Position numbers and translations under genes: made by a program. Below are positions 34,381 through 42,969 of a DNA stretch of 64,000 bases, piece by piece. The stretch is from Sphingomonas faeni (GTDB taxonomy: Bacteria > Pseudomonadota > Alphaproteobacteria > Sphingomonadales > Sphingomonadaceae): NCBI RefSeq assembly GCF_023195535.1, contig NZ_JALPNF010000004.1, forward strand, positions 1-64,000. The letters run 5' to 3'. The notes beneath the pieces are model-generated. The model ran no database searches. It had not been told where the DNA came from and saw only the letters and a program-made list of their open reading frames with translations. How positions within the stretch are numbered: the first letter of the stretch is position 1; the number at the start of each line of letters is the position of its first letter.

Positions 34381-35771
34381 GCCGCGTACTGCTGGCGATA
34401 GCGGTGCCGCACCGCCACCGCCGCGAGGCCGCAGACGCCGCTGGCGATGACGCCGGTCGCGAACAATGCGGTTCCGAGCGCCCCGCCGGTGGCACCGGTA
34501 GCGATACTGGTACCGGCCGTGCCAGTGCCGGCGATCGTGGCCAATACGCCTGTCAGCAGCGGTCCGACCCCGACACCGAAGAGCGTGACGAGGGCAAGGA
34601 AAATGCCGTTGACGGTAACGCGCGTCGCGGCCGGACTTAGCAACTGGACGCCGAACAGTCCGCAGAACGACGCGATCCCCAAGATGAGGTTTGTCAGCGC
34701 GACGCCGATAACCGCGCCAGTCAGCCCGGGAGCCCAGATCAGCCCCGCCAGCGGCAACAACGCCGTGGCTAGCCCGGCCAGGATGATCGCCGGGATGTGA
34801 CCATGCCACGACGCATAACGGGTCATGAGCCAGCCGGCCGCAAGCTGACCCGCGGGTGCAGCAAACAATGTGATCGCGCCCAGAAGGATTGCCGCCTGAG
34901 CGGGCTGCAGGCCGCGATCGCGCACAAACAGGGTCGGCAGCCAGGCGCCCATCGCCTGGATCAAAAGAATGGGCATGATCGCCGCTGCCAAAAACAGCGC
35001 AAATGTCCACCAATGGACCTCGGTAGACACTGAAGCGTCCCGCGGACCGCGCGGCGGATCTGGATCAGGGCGATCGGCGGCACGGGCGGCCAGCGCGTCG
35101 CGTGTCGGCGTTCGAATACTGACGAGCAGTGGAAGCATGATGATATTAGGCAGAGCCGTGATCACGAAGAGCCATCGCCACTGTGCGACATCGCCAAGCA
35201 GGCTTCCGGGGGCGTCGCGCGCCATGACCGCCAATGCCGACAGCAAGGCGCCGACCGTCAACAATGCCGTGCTTCGCCCGATCGTCGATCCGCTGGTAAA
35301 GAGGGAAAGTGCACGCGCTCGATCGTTAGTGCCGGCTGTGTCGACGAGCCAGGCGATCGCGACTGGCACGAACATGGCCTGACCGATCCCGAGCCCGGCG
35401 CGCGCCACCGTCAGTGTGGCGCTCGACTGTGCAGTGCCGGTCACGAGCGTCGCTGTGGTCCAGACGACCACGCCGCCTATCAACCAGCCGATCGATGCCT
35501 GTCGCCCACGGAGGACTGCCGCCAGCGTGAGCGCGGTAATTCCATACGGTATCGCGAATGCGGTCCCGACTATCCAACCCGCCTGGGCGTCGCTCATCGC
35601 AACATCCAGACGCATCAACGGCAGCGCTCCCGCGATCATGGTGCGATCGATGAAGGCCAGACAGTGAAGTGTCGCAAATACGGTGACGATACGCTTGATG
35701 AGTCGCGCCCCCGAGGCGTTCAATTTTTCCAATATTGTGAAGGATCTGGCCCCGGTAGCGCCAGCGGTCAA
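34377..35771 (-). CDS. MFS transporter, paired with AraC regulator
   Basis: A roughly 464-residue major facilitator with about 12 helices. Landmarks: LAFIDRTMIAGALPLMRLDV in the first helix/loop, the loop-2 region ALTLAAVLRGRQASIGWLIG, ARAGLGIGQAMFVPVAIAWL, and a central acidic/proline-rich loop PDPDPPRGPRD. Organic anion or drug export are typical roles; no substrate can be assigned. Start uncertain: TTG 35771 opens the frame, another TTG lies 13 codons in, and the first ATG is already inside helix one. The stop overlaps the AraC start. Confidence 0.82.
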   Translation of the reverse strand: MTAGATGARSFTILEKLNASGARLIKRIVTVFATLHCLAFIDRTMIAGALPLMRLDVAMSDAQAGWIVGTAFAIPYGITALTLAAVLRGRQASIGWLIGGVVVWTTATLVTGTAQSSATLTVARAGLGIGQAMFVPVAIAWLVDTAGTNDRARALSLFTSGSTIGRSTALLTVGALLSALAVMARDAPGSLLGDVAQWRWLFVITALPNIIMLPLLVSIRTPTRDALAARAADRPDPDPPRGPRDASVSTEVHWWTFALFLAAAIMPILLIQAMGAWLPTLFVRDRGLQPAQAAILLGAITLFAAPAGQLAAGWLMTRYASWHGHIPAIILAGLATALLPLAGLIWAPGLTGAVIGVALTNLILGIASFCGLFGVQLLSPAATRVTVNGIFLALVTLFGVGVGPLLTGVLATIAGTGTAGTSIATGATGGALGTALFATGVIASGVCGLAAVAVRHRYRQQYAA

Positions 35772-36108
35772 GCCGTTCGGTGGTGGCGCAAAGCGACCAT
35801 CGGCGGATCACGTGCGCTCATAATAATGCGCCCCAAGTGATGGCAAAATCCTCGCAGCCACCTGTTCAATGGCAGGATGCCCGACCGGGTCTTCATCAAG
35901 ACATCGAAACGTCCAATTTGAACCAAACTCGCTCATGCCAATATCCGATCGGGACTGTCGCTCCACTGGATTATAGCCGGCGCCGGATTTCCTATCTTAC
36001 GAGGCCGCCACATCGAGTCCTTATGGTTAATTCATGGCGTGCCCTGTCTGCAGGGTTGACCGATACTGACGGAACGCACGAAGAGGATGCGGGAAGGTGG
36101 AGGGCCGG
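35772..36108. promoter_or_regulatory. AT-rich divergent control region
   Basis: About 340 bases between the MFS-AraC unit and the lactonase gene, clearly richer in A+T than the genes. Small palindromes are visible: GCGC-TCATAATAAT-GCGC (around 35813) and CCCTG-TCTG-CAGGG (around 36042). No small gene is convincing. Probable site of the divergent promoters and AraC binding. Confidence 0.45.
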
Positions 36109-37278
36109 ATGACCGACGGAATGACGCGACGGACGATGCTAGGCACGATGGGGCTCGGTGCGATGGGCACGACCCTCGCCTTGCCGATCGCAGCGGGAGC
36201 GGCGGCGGCAAAAGCCGGGACCGCAGGCCGCATGCCGGCGTTGCTGGCGGGCACCTATGCGCGCGAAGGTGGCAAGGGGCTGTATCCGATCACCGGTGCG
36301 GCCGATCGGTGGCAGATCGGTACGCCGGTCGGCGACATCGTCGACGCGTCGTTCGGGATCGGCGGTGGTCCCGGCGGCAGCTGGTATCTGGTCCGCGAAC
36401 AGGCGCAGGGCGAACTGTCGGTCTATGCGGCCGGCTGGGCTCGCCGCGCGACGGTGTCGACCGGCGGCGCCGACCCGTGCCATCTCGCGCTCGATCAAGG
36501 ATCCGCCTGTCTCGCGGTGGCGAATTATTCGAGCGGCAGCGTCGCGTTCTACCAGCTCGACCGCCGCACGGGCCTGCCCACACCCGCCGGGGTGTTCCGC
36601 CATGCCGATGTCGAGATCGGCGCGCAAACCGACAGCGGTCGCGGCCGGAATCATGACCGGCAGGAGGCACCGCACGCGCATTGGGTCGGGTTCAGTCCCG
36701 ACCGGCGCTGGCTGCACGCAGTCGATCTAGGTGCCGACGCGATCTTCGCCTATCGGTTCGATCCACGGGCGCGGACCGTGGCGGCACCGCTGGTCGCATG
36801 GCAGGCGCCGGCGGGGGCAGGACCGCGACACATGGCGCGGCATCCACGACTGGCGCTGGCCTATGTCGTCTGCGAACTGTCGAACGCGCTGTATACGCTC
36901 GACGCGCGCACGGACGGGCGTTTCGTGACGCGGTACAGCATCTCGACCTTGCCCAAGGGCCATGCCGGCGCGTCGCAGGCCGCGCACATCGCGATCGATC
37001 GCGCGGGTCGGCGGATGTACGTCTCGAACCGCGGACACGACAGCATCGCGGTGTTCGCGCTCGATGCCGCGGGCACCCCGACCTTGCTCCAGCATAGTCC
37101 CAGCGGTGGGCACTGGCCGCGCGTCTTCGTGCTGCTCGACGACGAGCGGCGGCTGGTCGTGGGCAACGAGCGGTCTGGGACGCTGGCGGTATTCCGGGTG
37201 GCCGGCGATGGCCGTCTGACGCCGACCGGCGAGACCCGGTCCGTGCCGGGCATCGTGTTCCTGGGTCGGCCGGCCTAG
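36109..37278 (+). CDS. Lactonase family protein (seven-bladed propeller), Tat-exported
   Basis: A 389-residue protein of the 6-phosphogluconolactonase-like (Lactonase, YbhE/Pgl-type) family. The N-terminus TRRTMLGTMGLGAMGTT is a twin-arginine signal, so the propeller (GTYAREGGKGLYPI, AHWVGFSPDRRWLHAVDLG, MYVSNRGHDSIAVF) is probably periplasmic, where sugar-acid lactones arise from dehydrogenase action. Start: ATG 36109 preceded by GGAGGG; an earlier ATG at 36097 lies inside the ribosome binding site region. Reaction is inferred from family; periplasmic members often have unknown substrates. Confidence 0.85.
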   Translation: MTDGMTRRTMLGTMGLGAMGTTLALPIAAGAAAAKAGTAGRMPALLAGTYAREGGKGLYPITGAADRWQIGTPVGDIVDASFGIGGGPGGSWYLVREQAQGELSVYAAGWARRATVSTGGADPCHLALDQGSACLAVANYSSGSVAFYQLDRRTGLPTPAGVFRHADVEIGAQTDSGRGRNHDRQEAPHAHWVGFSPDRRWLHAVDLGADAIFAYRFDPRARTVAAPLVAWQAPAGAGPRHMARHPRLALAYVVCELSNALYTLDARTDGRFVTRYSISTLPKGHAGASQAAHIAIDRAGRRMYVSNRGHDSIAVFALDAAGTPTLLQHSPSGGHWPRVFVLLDDERRLVVGNERSGTLAVFRVAGDGRLTPTGETRSVPGIVFLGRPA

Positions 37279-37408
37279 ACGCGCGGGGCATATCAGGATC
37301 GGCCGCGTCGCAAATGTCGTACGCCTTTGCGAATACGGCGGAATATCCTATGTGAATCCGGTCTTGGCGCCCGATACTGGCGCGCCGGGCGATAGGAAGG
37401 AGTGCCAA

Positions 37409-38920
37409 TTGGCACAAGACGACGACCTGCCGACATTGGCACGGACAGGGATCGAAGGGCTCGACGATATTCTCAACGGGGGGCTTACCCCGGACCGGAT
37501 GTATCTGGTGGAGGGCACGCCCGGCACCGGCAAGACCACGCTGGGACTGGGTTTCCTGCTTGCCGGATTGGCGGGCGGCGAGATCGGCCTGTACATCACG
37601 CTCGCCGAAACCGAGGTGGAACTGCGCGCGGTAGCCAAGACGCATGGCTGGTCGCTCGATCCGCTGGTCCTGTTCGAGATGGTCCCCGCTGACGGCTTCA
37701 GCGAAGATCACGAACAGACGTTACTGCACCCGAGCGAGGTCGAACTCGGCGAGACGATCCGCGCCGTGATGGCGAAGGTCGACGAGATCCGGCCATCCCG
37801 CGTCGTCATCGACAGCCTGTCCGAACTTCGCCTGCTCGCGCAGAGCCCGATCCGCTATCGTCGCCAGATCCTAGCGCTGAAGCACTTTTTCTCGACACGC
37901 GATTGCACCGTGCTGTTTCTCGACGACAAGAGCGGCAGCGGCAGCGATCTCCAGTTGCACAGCATCGCCCACGGCGTGGTGTCGCTCGAGCAGACGCTGT
38001 CCGGGTTCGGTGCGCAACGGCGTCGGCTGCACGTCGTCAAGATGCGCGGCGTGCGGTACCGCGGCGGCTATCACGACTTCGAGATCGAGCGTGGCGGGCT
38101 GTGCGTCTATCCCCGGCTGGTCGCGTCGGAGCATGGCGATCCCTATTCCGACGAGGCGATGTCGACCGGGTCGAACGAACTCGACGCTTTGCTCGGCGGC
38201 GGGCTCATTCCCGGCACGGCCACGCTGCTGACCGGCCCGGCGGGCGTCGGCAAGACCACCGCATCAGTGCAGAGCATGATCGCAGCGCTGAAGCGCGGCG
38301 AGCGCGCGGCCTATTTCCTGTTCGACGAGCGGCTGCCGACGTTGCTCAAGCGAAGTGCCGCGCTGGGCATGGACATGGCGCCGTTCGTCGACAGCGGGCA
38401 ATTGCTGTTGCGCGCGATCGACCCTGCCGAAATGTCGCCGGGGGAATTCTCGAACGCGGTGCGCGCGGCGGTCGAGGTGCACGGTGCCAAGGTCGTCGTG
38501 ATCGACAGCCTGAACGCATACCTGCAAGCGATGCCGAACGAGCAGTTCCTGATCCTGCAGATGCACGAGATGCTGACCTATCTCGGCCAGAAGGGCATCG
38601 TCAGCCTGCTGATCCTCGGGCTGCACGGGATCACCGGGGACGTCCGGTCCGATGTCGACCTGAGCTATCTGTCCGATACGATCGTCCAGCTGCGCTATTT
38701 CGAAGCACATGGCGAAGTGCGGCAGGCGATTTCGGTGATCAAGACGCGTACCGCACGGCACGAAAGGACGATCCGGGAGTTTCAGATCGGTGGTAGCGGG
38801 CTGCACGTTGGTGAACCGCTGCGGCATTTCCAGGGCGTCCTGACCGGCGTGCCGACATTCTCCGGTGAAGGAACGACACTCATGGCCAGCCGGAACGGGA
38901 CCGAGAGCACCACTCTCTGA
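37409..38920 (+). CDS. KaiC-like double-RecA ATPase (probable TTG start)
   Basis: A 503-residue protein with two tandem KaiC/RecA domains. Domain 1 Walker A GTPGTGKTT (36-44); domain 2 Walker A GPAGVGKTT (276-284). The KaiC catalytic Glu pairs read Ala-Glu (LAETE, 66-67) and Asp-Glu (FDER, 306-307). At the cyanobacterial phosphosite Ser-Thr the protein has Ser-Tyr (LSYLSDTI, about 419-420). The C-terminal REFQIGGSGLHVGEPLRHFQ is KaiC-like. Start: TTG 37409 with the strong AGGAAGGAG seven bases upstream; a GTG at 37352 lacks a site. One base from the histidine kinase gene, so a two-gene operon. No kaiA or kaiB nearby; probably stress or signalling rather than a full clock. Confidence 0.85.
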   Translation: MAQDDDLPTLARTGIEGLDDILNGGLTPDRMYLVEGTPGTGKTTLGLGFLLAGLAGGEIGLYITLAETEVELRAVAKTHGWSLDPLVLFEMVPADGFSEDHEQTLLHPSEVELGETIRAVMAKVDEIRPSRVVIDSLSELRLLAQSPIRYRRQILALKHFFSTRDCTVLFLDDKSGSGSDLQLHSIAHGVVSLEQTLSGFGAQRRRLHVVKMRGVRYRGGYHDFEIERGGLCVYPRLVASEHGDPYSDEAMSTGSNELDALLGGGLIPGTATLLTGPAGVGKTTASVQSMIAALKRGERAAYFLFDERLPTLLKRSAALGMDMAPFVDSGQLLLRAIDPAEMSPGEFSNAVRAAVEVHGAKVVVIDSLNAYLQAMPNEQFLILQMHEMLTYLGQKGIVSLLILGLHGITGDVRSDVDLSYLSDTIVQLRYFEAHGEVRQAISVIKTRTARHERTIREFQIGGSGLHVGEPLRHFQGVLTGVPTFSGEGTTLMASRNGTESTTL

Positions 38921-38921
38921 C

Positions 38922-40901
38922 ATGGAGGACCGCGTCCTCATTCTCGCGCCACGCGGGCGCGATGCGGCGATCGCGGCGGACCTGCTCGACAGGAATTCGA
39001 TCGTTTCGAAGATCTGCGAGGATCAGGCGGTGCTGCTCCGGGAGCTGAAGGTTGCGGCCGGCGCGGTGCTGCTCACCGAGGAGGCGCTGACGGCCGAGGA
39101 TTCGACCGCGCTGACCGAGTGGATCGCCGCGCAACCGAGCTGGGCGGACATCCCGTTCGTCGTGCTGACGAACGGCACCAAGACACCGCGGACGTTGCAC
39201 GCGACGCAACGGCTCAGCGATCTCGGCAACGTCGTGCTGCTCGAACGGCCCCTGCATGCGGAGGCGATGCTCGGTGCGATCCGGTCGGCGTTGACGGCGC
39301 GAGGCCGGCAATACGAACTACGCGATGTCGCGGTGACGCTGGAGCGCGCGGTCGAGGATCGCACCGCCGAATTGCGGTCGGCGCGCGAGAGCCTGGAGAT
39401 CGCGCTCGAGGCGGCCGGGATGGGCAGCTGGGACTTCGACCTGAAGACCGGCGAGACGCGCCGGACGCAGCGTCATGACGACATCTTCGGCTATCCGAAC
39501 GGGGTGGCGGTGTGGAACCTCGAAGCGTTTCTGAACCAGGTCGATCCGAAGCAGCGCGCAGCGGTGAAACGTACGCTGGAAGAGTCGTGGCAGACCGGGA
39601 CGCTCGATCTCGAATGCAGCATCGCCGCGGCGGATGGCGTCAAGCGCTGGATCGTCCTCAAGGGGCGCGTGCTCCACGATGCGGAGGGCGCAGCCGTGCG
39701 GATGTCCGGCGTGGTTTCCGACGTGACCGATCGCAAGGAAGCCGATGCGCAACTCGCCCAGGCGCAGAAGATGGATGCGATCGGCCAGCTGACCGGCGGC
39801 GTCGCGCACGACTTCAACAATCTGCTGACCCCGATCGTCGGCAGCCTCGACCTGATGCGGCGGCGACACAAGGACGACGAGCGGACGCAGCGGATGATCG
39901 GGGGCGCGTTGCAGGCCGCCGAGCGTGCCGCGACGCTGACGCAGCGCTTGCTGGCGTTCGCGCGGCGGCAGGCATTGCAGCCGCGTGCGGTCGATATCGG
40001 CGCGCTGATCGACGGGTTGGTCGACCTGATCCGGCGCTCGCTGGGGCCATCGATCACCGTCGTGCTCGAAGTGCCACGCCATCTGTCGTCGGCGCGGGTC
40101 GATCCGAACCAGCTCGAACTCGCGTTGCTCAACCTGGCGATCAACGCGCGCGACGCGATGCCGGGCGGCGGGCGCCTGACGCTGTCGGTCAGCCAGTCGG
40201 TGGTCGACGATCGCAACCTGATCGGTCTGGCCGCGGGAAGCTATATCCGTCTGACCGCGGCGGACACCGGGACCGGGATGGATCGTGCGACGCTGGCGCG
40301 TGCGACCGAACCGTTCTTCTCGACCAAGGGTGTCGGCAAGGGCACCGGACTTGGGCTGTCGATGGTCCATGGCCTGGCCGCGCAATCGGGCGGCACGCTT
40401 CGCCTGACGAGCGAGCCGGGCGCGGGAACCGCCGTGGAGTTATGGCTTCCCGCGACCGAGGAGGCGCCGGTCGACACGATCGAGAGTTCACCGGAACCGG
40501 TCCAGGCCCGGCGCGGCGCAAAAGTGCTGCTGGTCGACGACGAGGATCTCGTTCGTGCGGCAACTGCCGACATGCTGCGTGACATCGGCTATGTCGTCGT
40601 CGAGATGGCATCGGCCAGCCAGGCGCTATCGGCGATCCGATCGGGCGTCGACGCCGACATTCTGGTCAGCGATTACCTGATGCCGGGAATGACCGGCGGC
40701 CAGTTGATCGGCGAGCTGCGATCGTCGGGTATCCGCATGCCGGCTCTGCTCGTGACCGGGTATGCGGCGGCGGGAGAAGACGTGCCCGACGACATCCCCC
40801 GGCTCGCCAAGCCGTTTCGCCAGGTCGATCTGGCCGCGCGGGTCGACGAATTGTTGCGGCAGTCGCCGGCGGGGCGGCCGAAACTGCGCGCGGTCGACTA
40901 G
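38922..40901 (+). CDS. Hybrid sensor histidine kinase with N-terminal pseudo-receiver
   Basis: A 659-residue cytosolic kinase. Order: receiver-like domain 1-125 (RVLILAPRGRDAA) whose phosphoacceptor position reads LLTEEAL without the usual Asp; a PAS domain about 155-275 (GSWDFDLKTGETRR, RMSGVVSDVTDRK); HisKA-type dimerisation with His296 (GGVAHDFNNLL); HATPase with N box LAINARDAMPGG, DTGTGM and GKGTGLGLSM; C-terminal receiver (VLLVDDEDLVR) with phosphoacceptor Asp582 (SDYLMPGMTG). No membrane segment, so it senses an internal signal. Start ATG 38922, one base after the KaiC-like stop. A direct KaiC-kinase interaction, as in SasA-KaiC, is a reasonable inference. Confidence 0.9.
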   Translation: MEDRVLILAPRGRDAAIAADLLDRNSIVSKICEDQAVLLRELKVAAGAVLLTEEALTAEDSTALTEWIAAQPSWADIPFVVLTNGTKTPRTLHATQRLSDLGNVVLLERPLHAEAMLGAIRSALTARGRQYELRDVAVTLERAVEDRTAELRSARESLEIALEAAGMGSWDFDLKTGETRRTQRHDDIFGYPNGVAVWNLEAFLNQVDPKQRAAVKRTLEESWQTGTLDLECSIAAADGVKRWIVLKGRVLHDAEGAAVRMSGVVSDVTDRKEADAQLAQAQKMDAIGQLTGGVAHDFNNLLTPIVGSLDLMRRRHKDDERTQRMIGGALQAAERAATLTQRLLAFARRQALQPRAVDIGALIDGLVDLIRRSLGPSITVVLEVPRHLSSARVDPNQLELALLNLAINARDAMPGGGRLTLSVSQSVVDDRNLIGLAAGSYIRLTAADTGTGMDRATLARATEPFFSTKGVGKGTGLGLSMVHGLAAQSGGTLRLTSEPGAGTAVELWLPATEEAPVDTIESSPEPVQARRGAKVLLVDDEDLVRAATADMLRDIGYVVVEMASASQALSAIRSGVDADILVSDYLMPGMTGGQLIGELRSSGIRMPALLVTGYAAAGEDVPDDIPRLAKPFRQVDLAARVDELLRQSPAGRPKLRAVD

Positions 40902-40905
40902 GCCT

Positions 40906-42321
40906 TCAGCGGATCATGCGGGCGATCGTCTTGGCCGCCGCCGCGCCGTACGGGGGTTTGAGCCCGGCGAGCTTGGCGACATCGAGCTTCGATTGCTTGA
41001 AGACGGCACGCGCGTGGCTGAACGTGCGGAAGCCGTCGATGCCGTGATACGCGCCCATGCCGGACGGTCCGCTCCCGCCGAAGGGGAGGTCCTCCATCGA
41101 GACGTGGAAGATCACGTCGTCGAGCGTCACGCCGCCCGAGATCGTGCGGTCGAGCACGCGGCGGCGCTCGGCCTCGTCACTGCCGAAATAATAGAGTCCG
41201 AGCGGGCGGTCGCGGCGATTCACCTGCGCGATCGCGTCGTCGATGCCGTCGTAGCGGCGGATCGGCAGGACCGGGCCGAAGATCTCTTCCTGCATGACGA
41301 TCATGTCGTCGGTCGCGTCGCGGACGATGTGCAGCGGCATTTTCCGCGAATTGGCGGCGCCGAAATCCTCGTCGGCGGGGTTCACGACCTCGACCGTGGC
41401 GCCCTTCGCGCGGGCGTCGGCGATCCAGTCGGTGAGGCGCTGGTGGTGGCGATCGTTGACCACCGAGGTGTAGTCGGCGTTGGCGAGCAGGGTGGGGTAC
41501 ATCGCGCTGGCCGCGGCCTTGATGCCATCGACCACCTTGGCTTCGTCCGCCGAGGGCACGAGCATATAGTCGGGCGCGAGACAGATCTGCCCCGCGTTCA
41601 TCATCTTGCCCAGCGTGACGCGTTCGGTCGCGCGCGCGATATCCGCCGACGCGCCAAGGATGACCGGCGACTTGCCGCCGAGTTCGAGCGTGACCGGCGT
41701 CAGGTTGTCGGCGGCGGCGTGGAGGATGTGGCGGCCGATCGCAGTCGCGCCGGTGAAGATGAGGTGATCAAACGGGAGCGCGGAGAACGCCTTGCCGACC
41801 TCCGCATCGCCGGAGACGATCGCGAGTTCGTCCTGCGCGAAATAGCGGGCGGCGAGTTCCTCGAACAGCGCGGCGGTGGCGGGGGTGTATTCGCTCGTCT
41901 TCGCCATCGCGCGGTTGCCCGCGGCGAACACCCCCGCAAGCGGCGCGATCAGCAGGTTCACGGGGAAATTCCACGGCGCGATGATGCCGATCACGCCCTT
42001 GGGCTGATACTCGACCCACGCCTTCGCGCCGAGCAGGCCGAGCGGAAACTGGACCGGGCGGCGGTCGCGCTTCATCCAGCGGTCGAGATGTTTTGCGGCA
42101 TGGGCGATCGGCGCGAGCGACGCACCGATATCGGTCATCATCGTCTGCTCACGGCTGCGGTGCCCGAAATCCTCCGACACGGCGTCGCAGAACCGCGCCG
42201 CGTTATCCCGCACCATCGCCGCGGTACGCTTGAGGCGGTCTAGGCGGACGGCCTTGGTAACCGGCATCTCCGCCATGAACGCTTCGCGTTGGGCGGTTAG
42301 GATCGTTTGCAGACTGCTCAT
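40906..42321 (-). CDS. Coniferyl-aldehyde dehydrogenase-type ALDH
   Basis: A 471-residue NAD(P)-dependent aldehyde dehydrogenase. Core motifs: APWNFPVNLLIAPLAGVFAA, FTGATAIGRHI (cofactor loop), ELGGKSPVI (general-base Glu), catalytic Cys in NAGQICLAPDYML, and the late QEEIFGPVLP and EDLPFGGSGPSGMG. The short length and LAPDY after the cysteine place it in the coniferyl-aldehyde/long-chain ALDH class 3 branch, which accepts aromatic or fatty aldehydes. Start ATG 42321 with AAGGAT upstream. Convergent with the kinase gene (4 bases). May oxidise aldehydes made by the nearby GMC/P450 enzymes (inference). Confidence 0.88.
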   Translation of the reverse strand: MSSLQTILTAQREAFMAEMPVTKAVRLDRLKRTAAMVRDNAARFCDAVSEDFGHRSREQTMMTDIGASLAPIAHAAKHLDRWMKRDRRPVQFPLGLLGAKAWVEYQPKGVIGIIAPWNFPVNLLIAPLAGVFAAGNRAMAKTSEYTPATAALFEELAARYFAQDELAIVSGDAEVGKAFSALPFDHLIFTGATAIGRHILHAAADNLTPVTLELGGKSPVILGASADIARATERVTLGKMMNAGQICLAPDYMLVPSADEAKVVDGIKAAASAMYPTLLANADYTSVVNDRHHQRLTDWIADARAKGATVEVVNPADEDFGAANSRKMPLHIVRDATDDMIVMQEEIFGPVLPIRRYDGIDDAIAQVNRRDRPLGLYYFGSDEAERRRVLDRTISGGVTLDDVIFHVSMEDLPFGGSGPSGMGAYHGIDGFRTFSHARAVFKQSKLDVAKLAGLKPPYGAAAAKTIARMIR

Positions 42322-42340
42322 CGGGCATCCTTGTGAGTCG

Positions 42341-42865
42341 TTAGGATTGGATTGGCCATTCCGGCCGCTTGAGTTCCTTCCCTGTGATGATCGCCTCGAC
42401 CATTTTAAGCTGATCATAAACCAACGTTCTGATGATCTCCTGGTCTTCAACAGTTCCATCTCGATCAAGTAGATCAGTGGCTATGGGCTCGATTGCCAGA
42501 TTCACTAATTTGAGTAATCCACCTACCGCTACCAGATGCCGAGCTATCGACCTTGGCCCCTGGTCGGTCAGTTCAAAAATTGGAAAGCGGTCTATCTCAC
42601 TGGCGACGCTTGTCATGGTCAGGCCTGCCGCGCGTATTGATATCGTTGTGGGCAAGAAATTGGCGGATGTTCGGTGATAGCTTTCAAGAACCTCGTATCC
42701 ATTTTGCAAAAGCCGGCCAGCCGAATTTTTGAGCTGCCGTCGCCTTTGCCAATGCGGCGCGAACGCTGTGAAATAGGTTATCACGAGCGCCAGTGTAGCG
42801 CCGGCGAATTGTGCCCACCCTGATAAGCCCTGGTGAGTTTCCAACCATGCCAAGATATTAGCCAT
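42341..42865 (-). CDS. Hypothetical single-pass membrane protein, low G+C
   Basis: A 174-residue protein not recognised. One membrane segment near the N-terminus (WAQFAGATLALVITYFTAFA), then a soluble helical domain with RRRQLKNSAGRLLQNGYEVL and EIIRTLVYDQLKMVEAIITG. The gene is visibly poorer in G+C (about half by eye) than the two-thirds typical here and uses A/T-ending codons, suggesting recent acquisition. Start: ATG 42865 with GGAGGCGAG upstream. It lies 19 bases before the aldehyde dehydrogenase on the same strand, so it could share its promoter with that gene. Confidence 0.75.
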   Translation of the reverse strand: MANILAWLETHQGLSGWAQFAGATLALVITYFTAFAPHWQRRRQLKNSAGRLLQNGYEVLESYHRTSANFLPTTISIRAAGLTMTSVASEIDRFPIFELTDQGPRSIARHLVAVGGLLKLVNLAIEPIATDLLDRDGTVEDQEIIRTLVYDQLKMVEAIITGKELKRPEWPIQS

Positions 42866-42969
42866 CTCGCCTCCACCCCAGCTGAAACGGGCTTACAAAG
42901 CCATAATTTACGTGCTTCACAGGCTACACGTTTGAATATCTGTCTGCTTCAGGATGTCGGCAGCAATTA

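Noticed and set aside
37409..40901. A complete circadian clock
   Set aside because: No kaiA or kaiB in the window, and the KaiC phosphosite Thr is replaced by Tyr; only a KaiC-kinase module can be supported.
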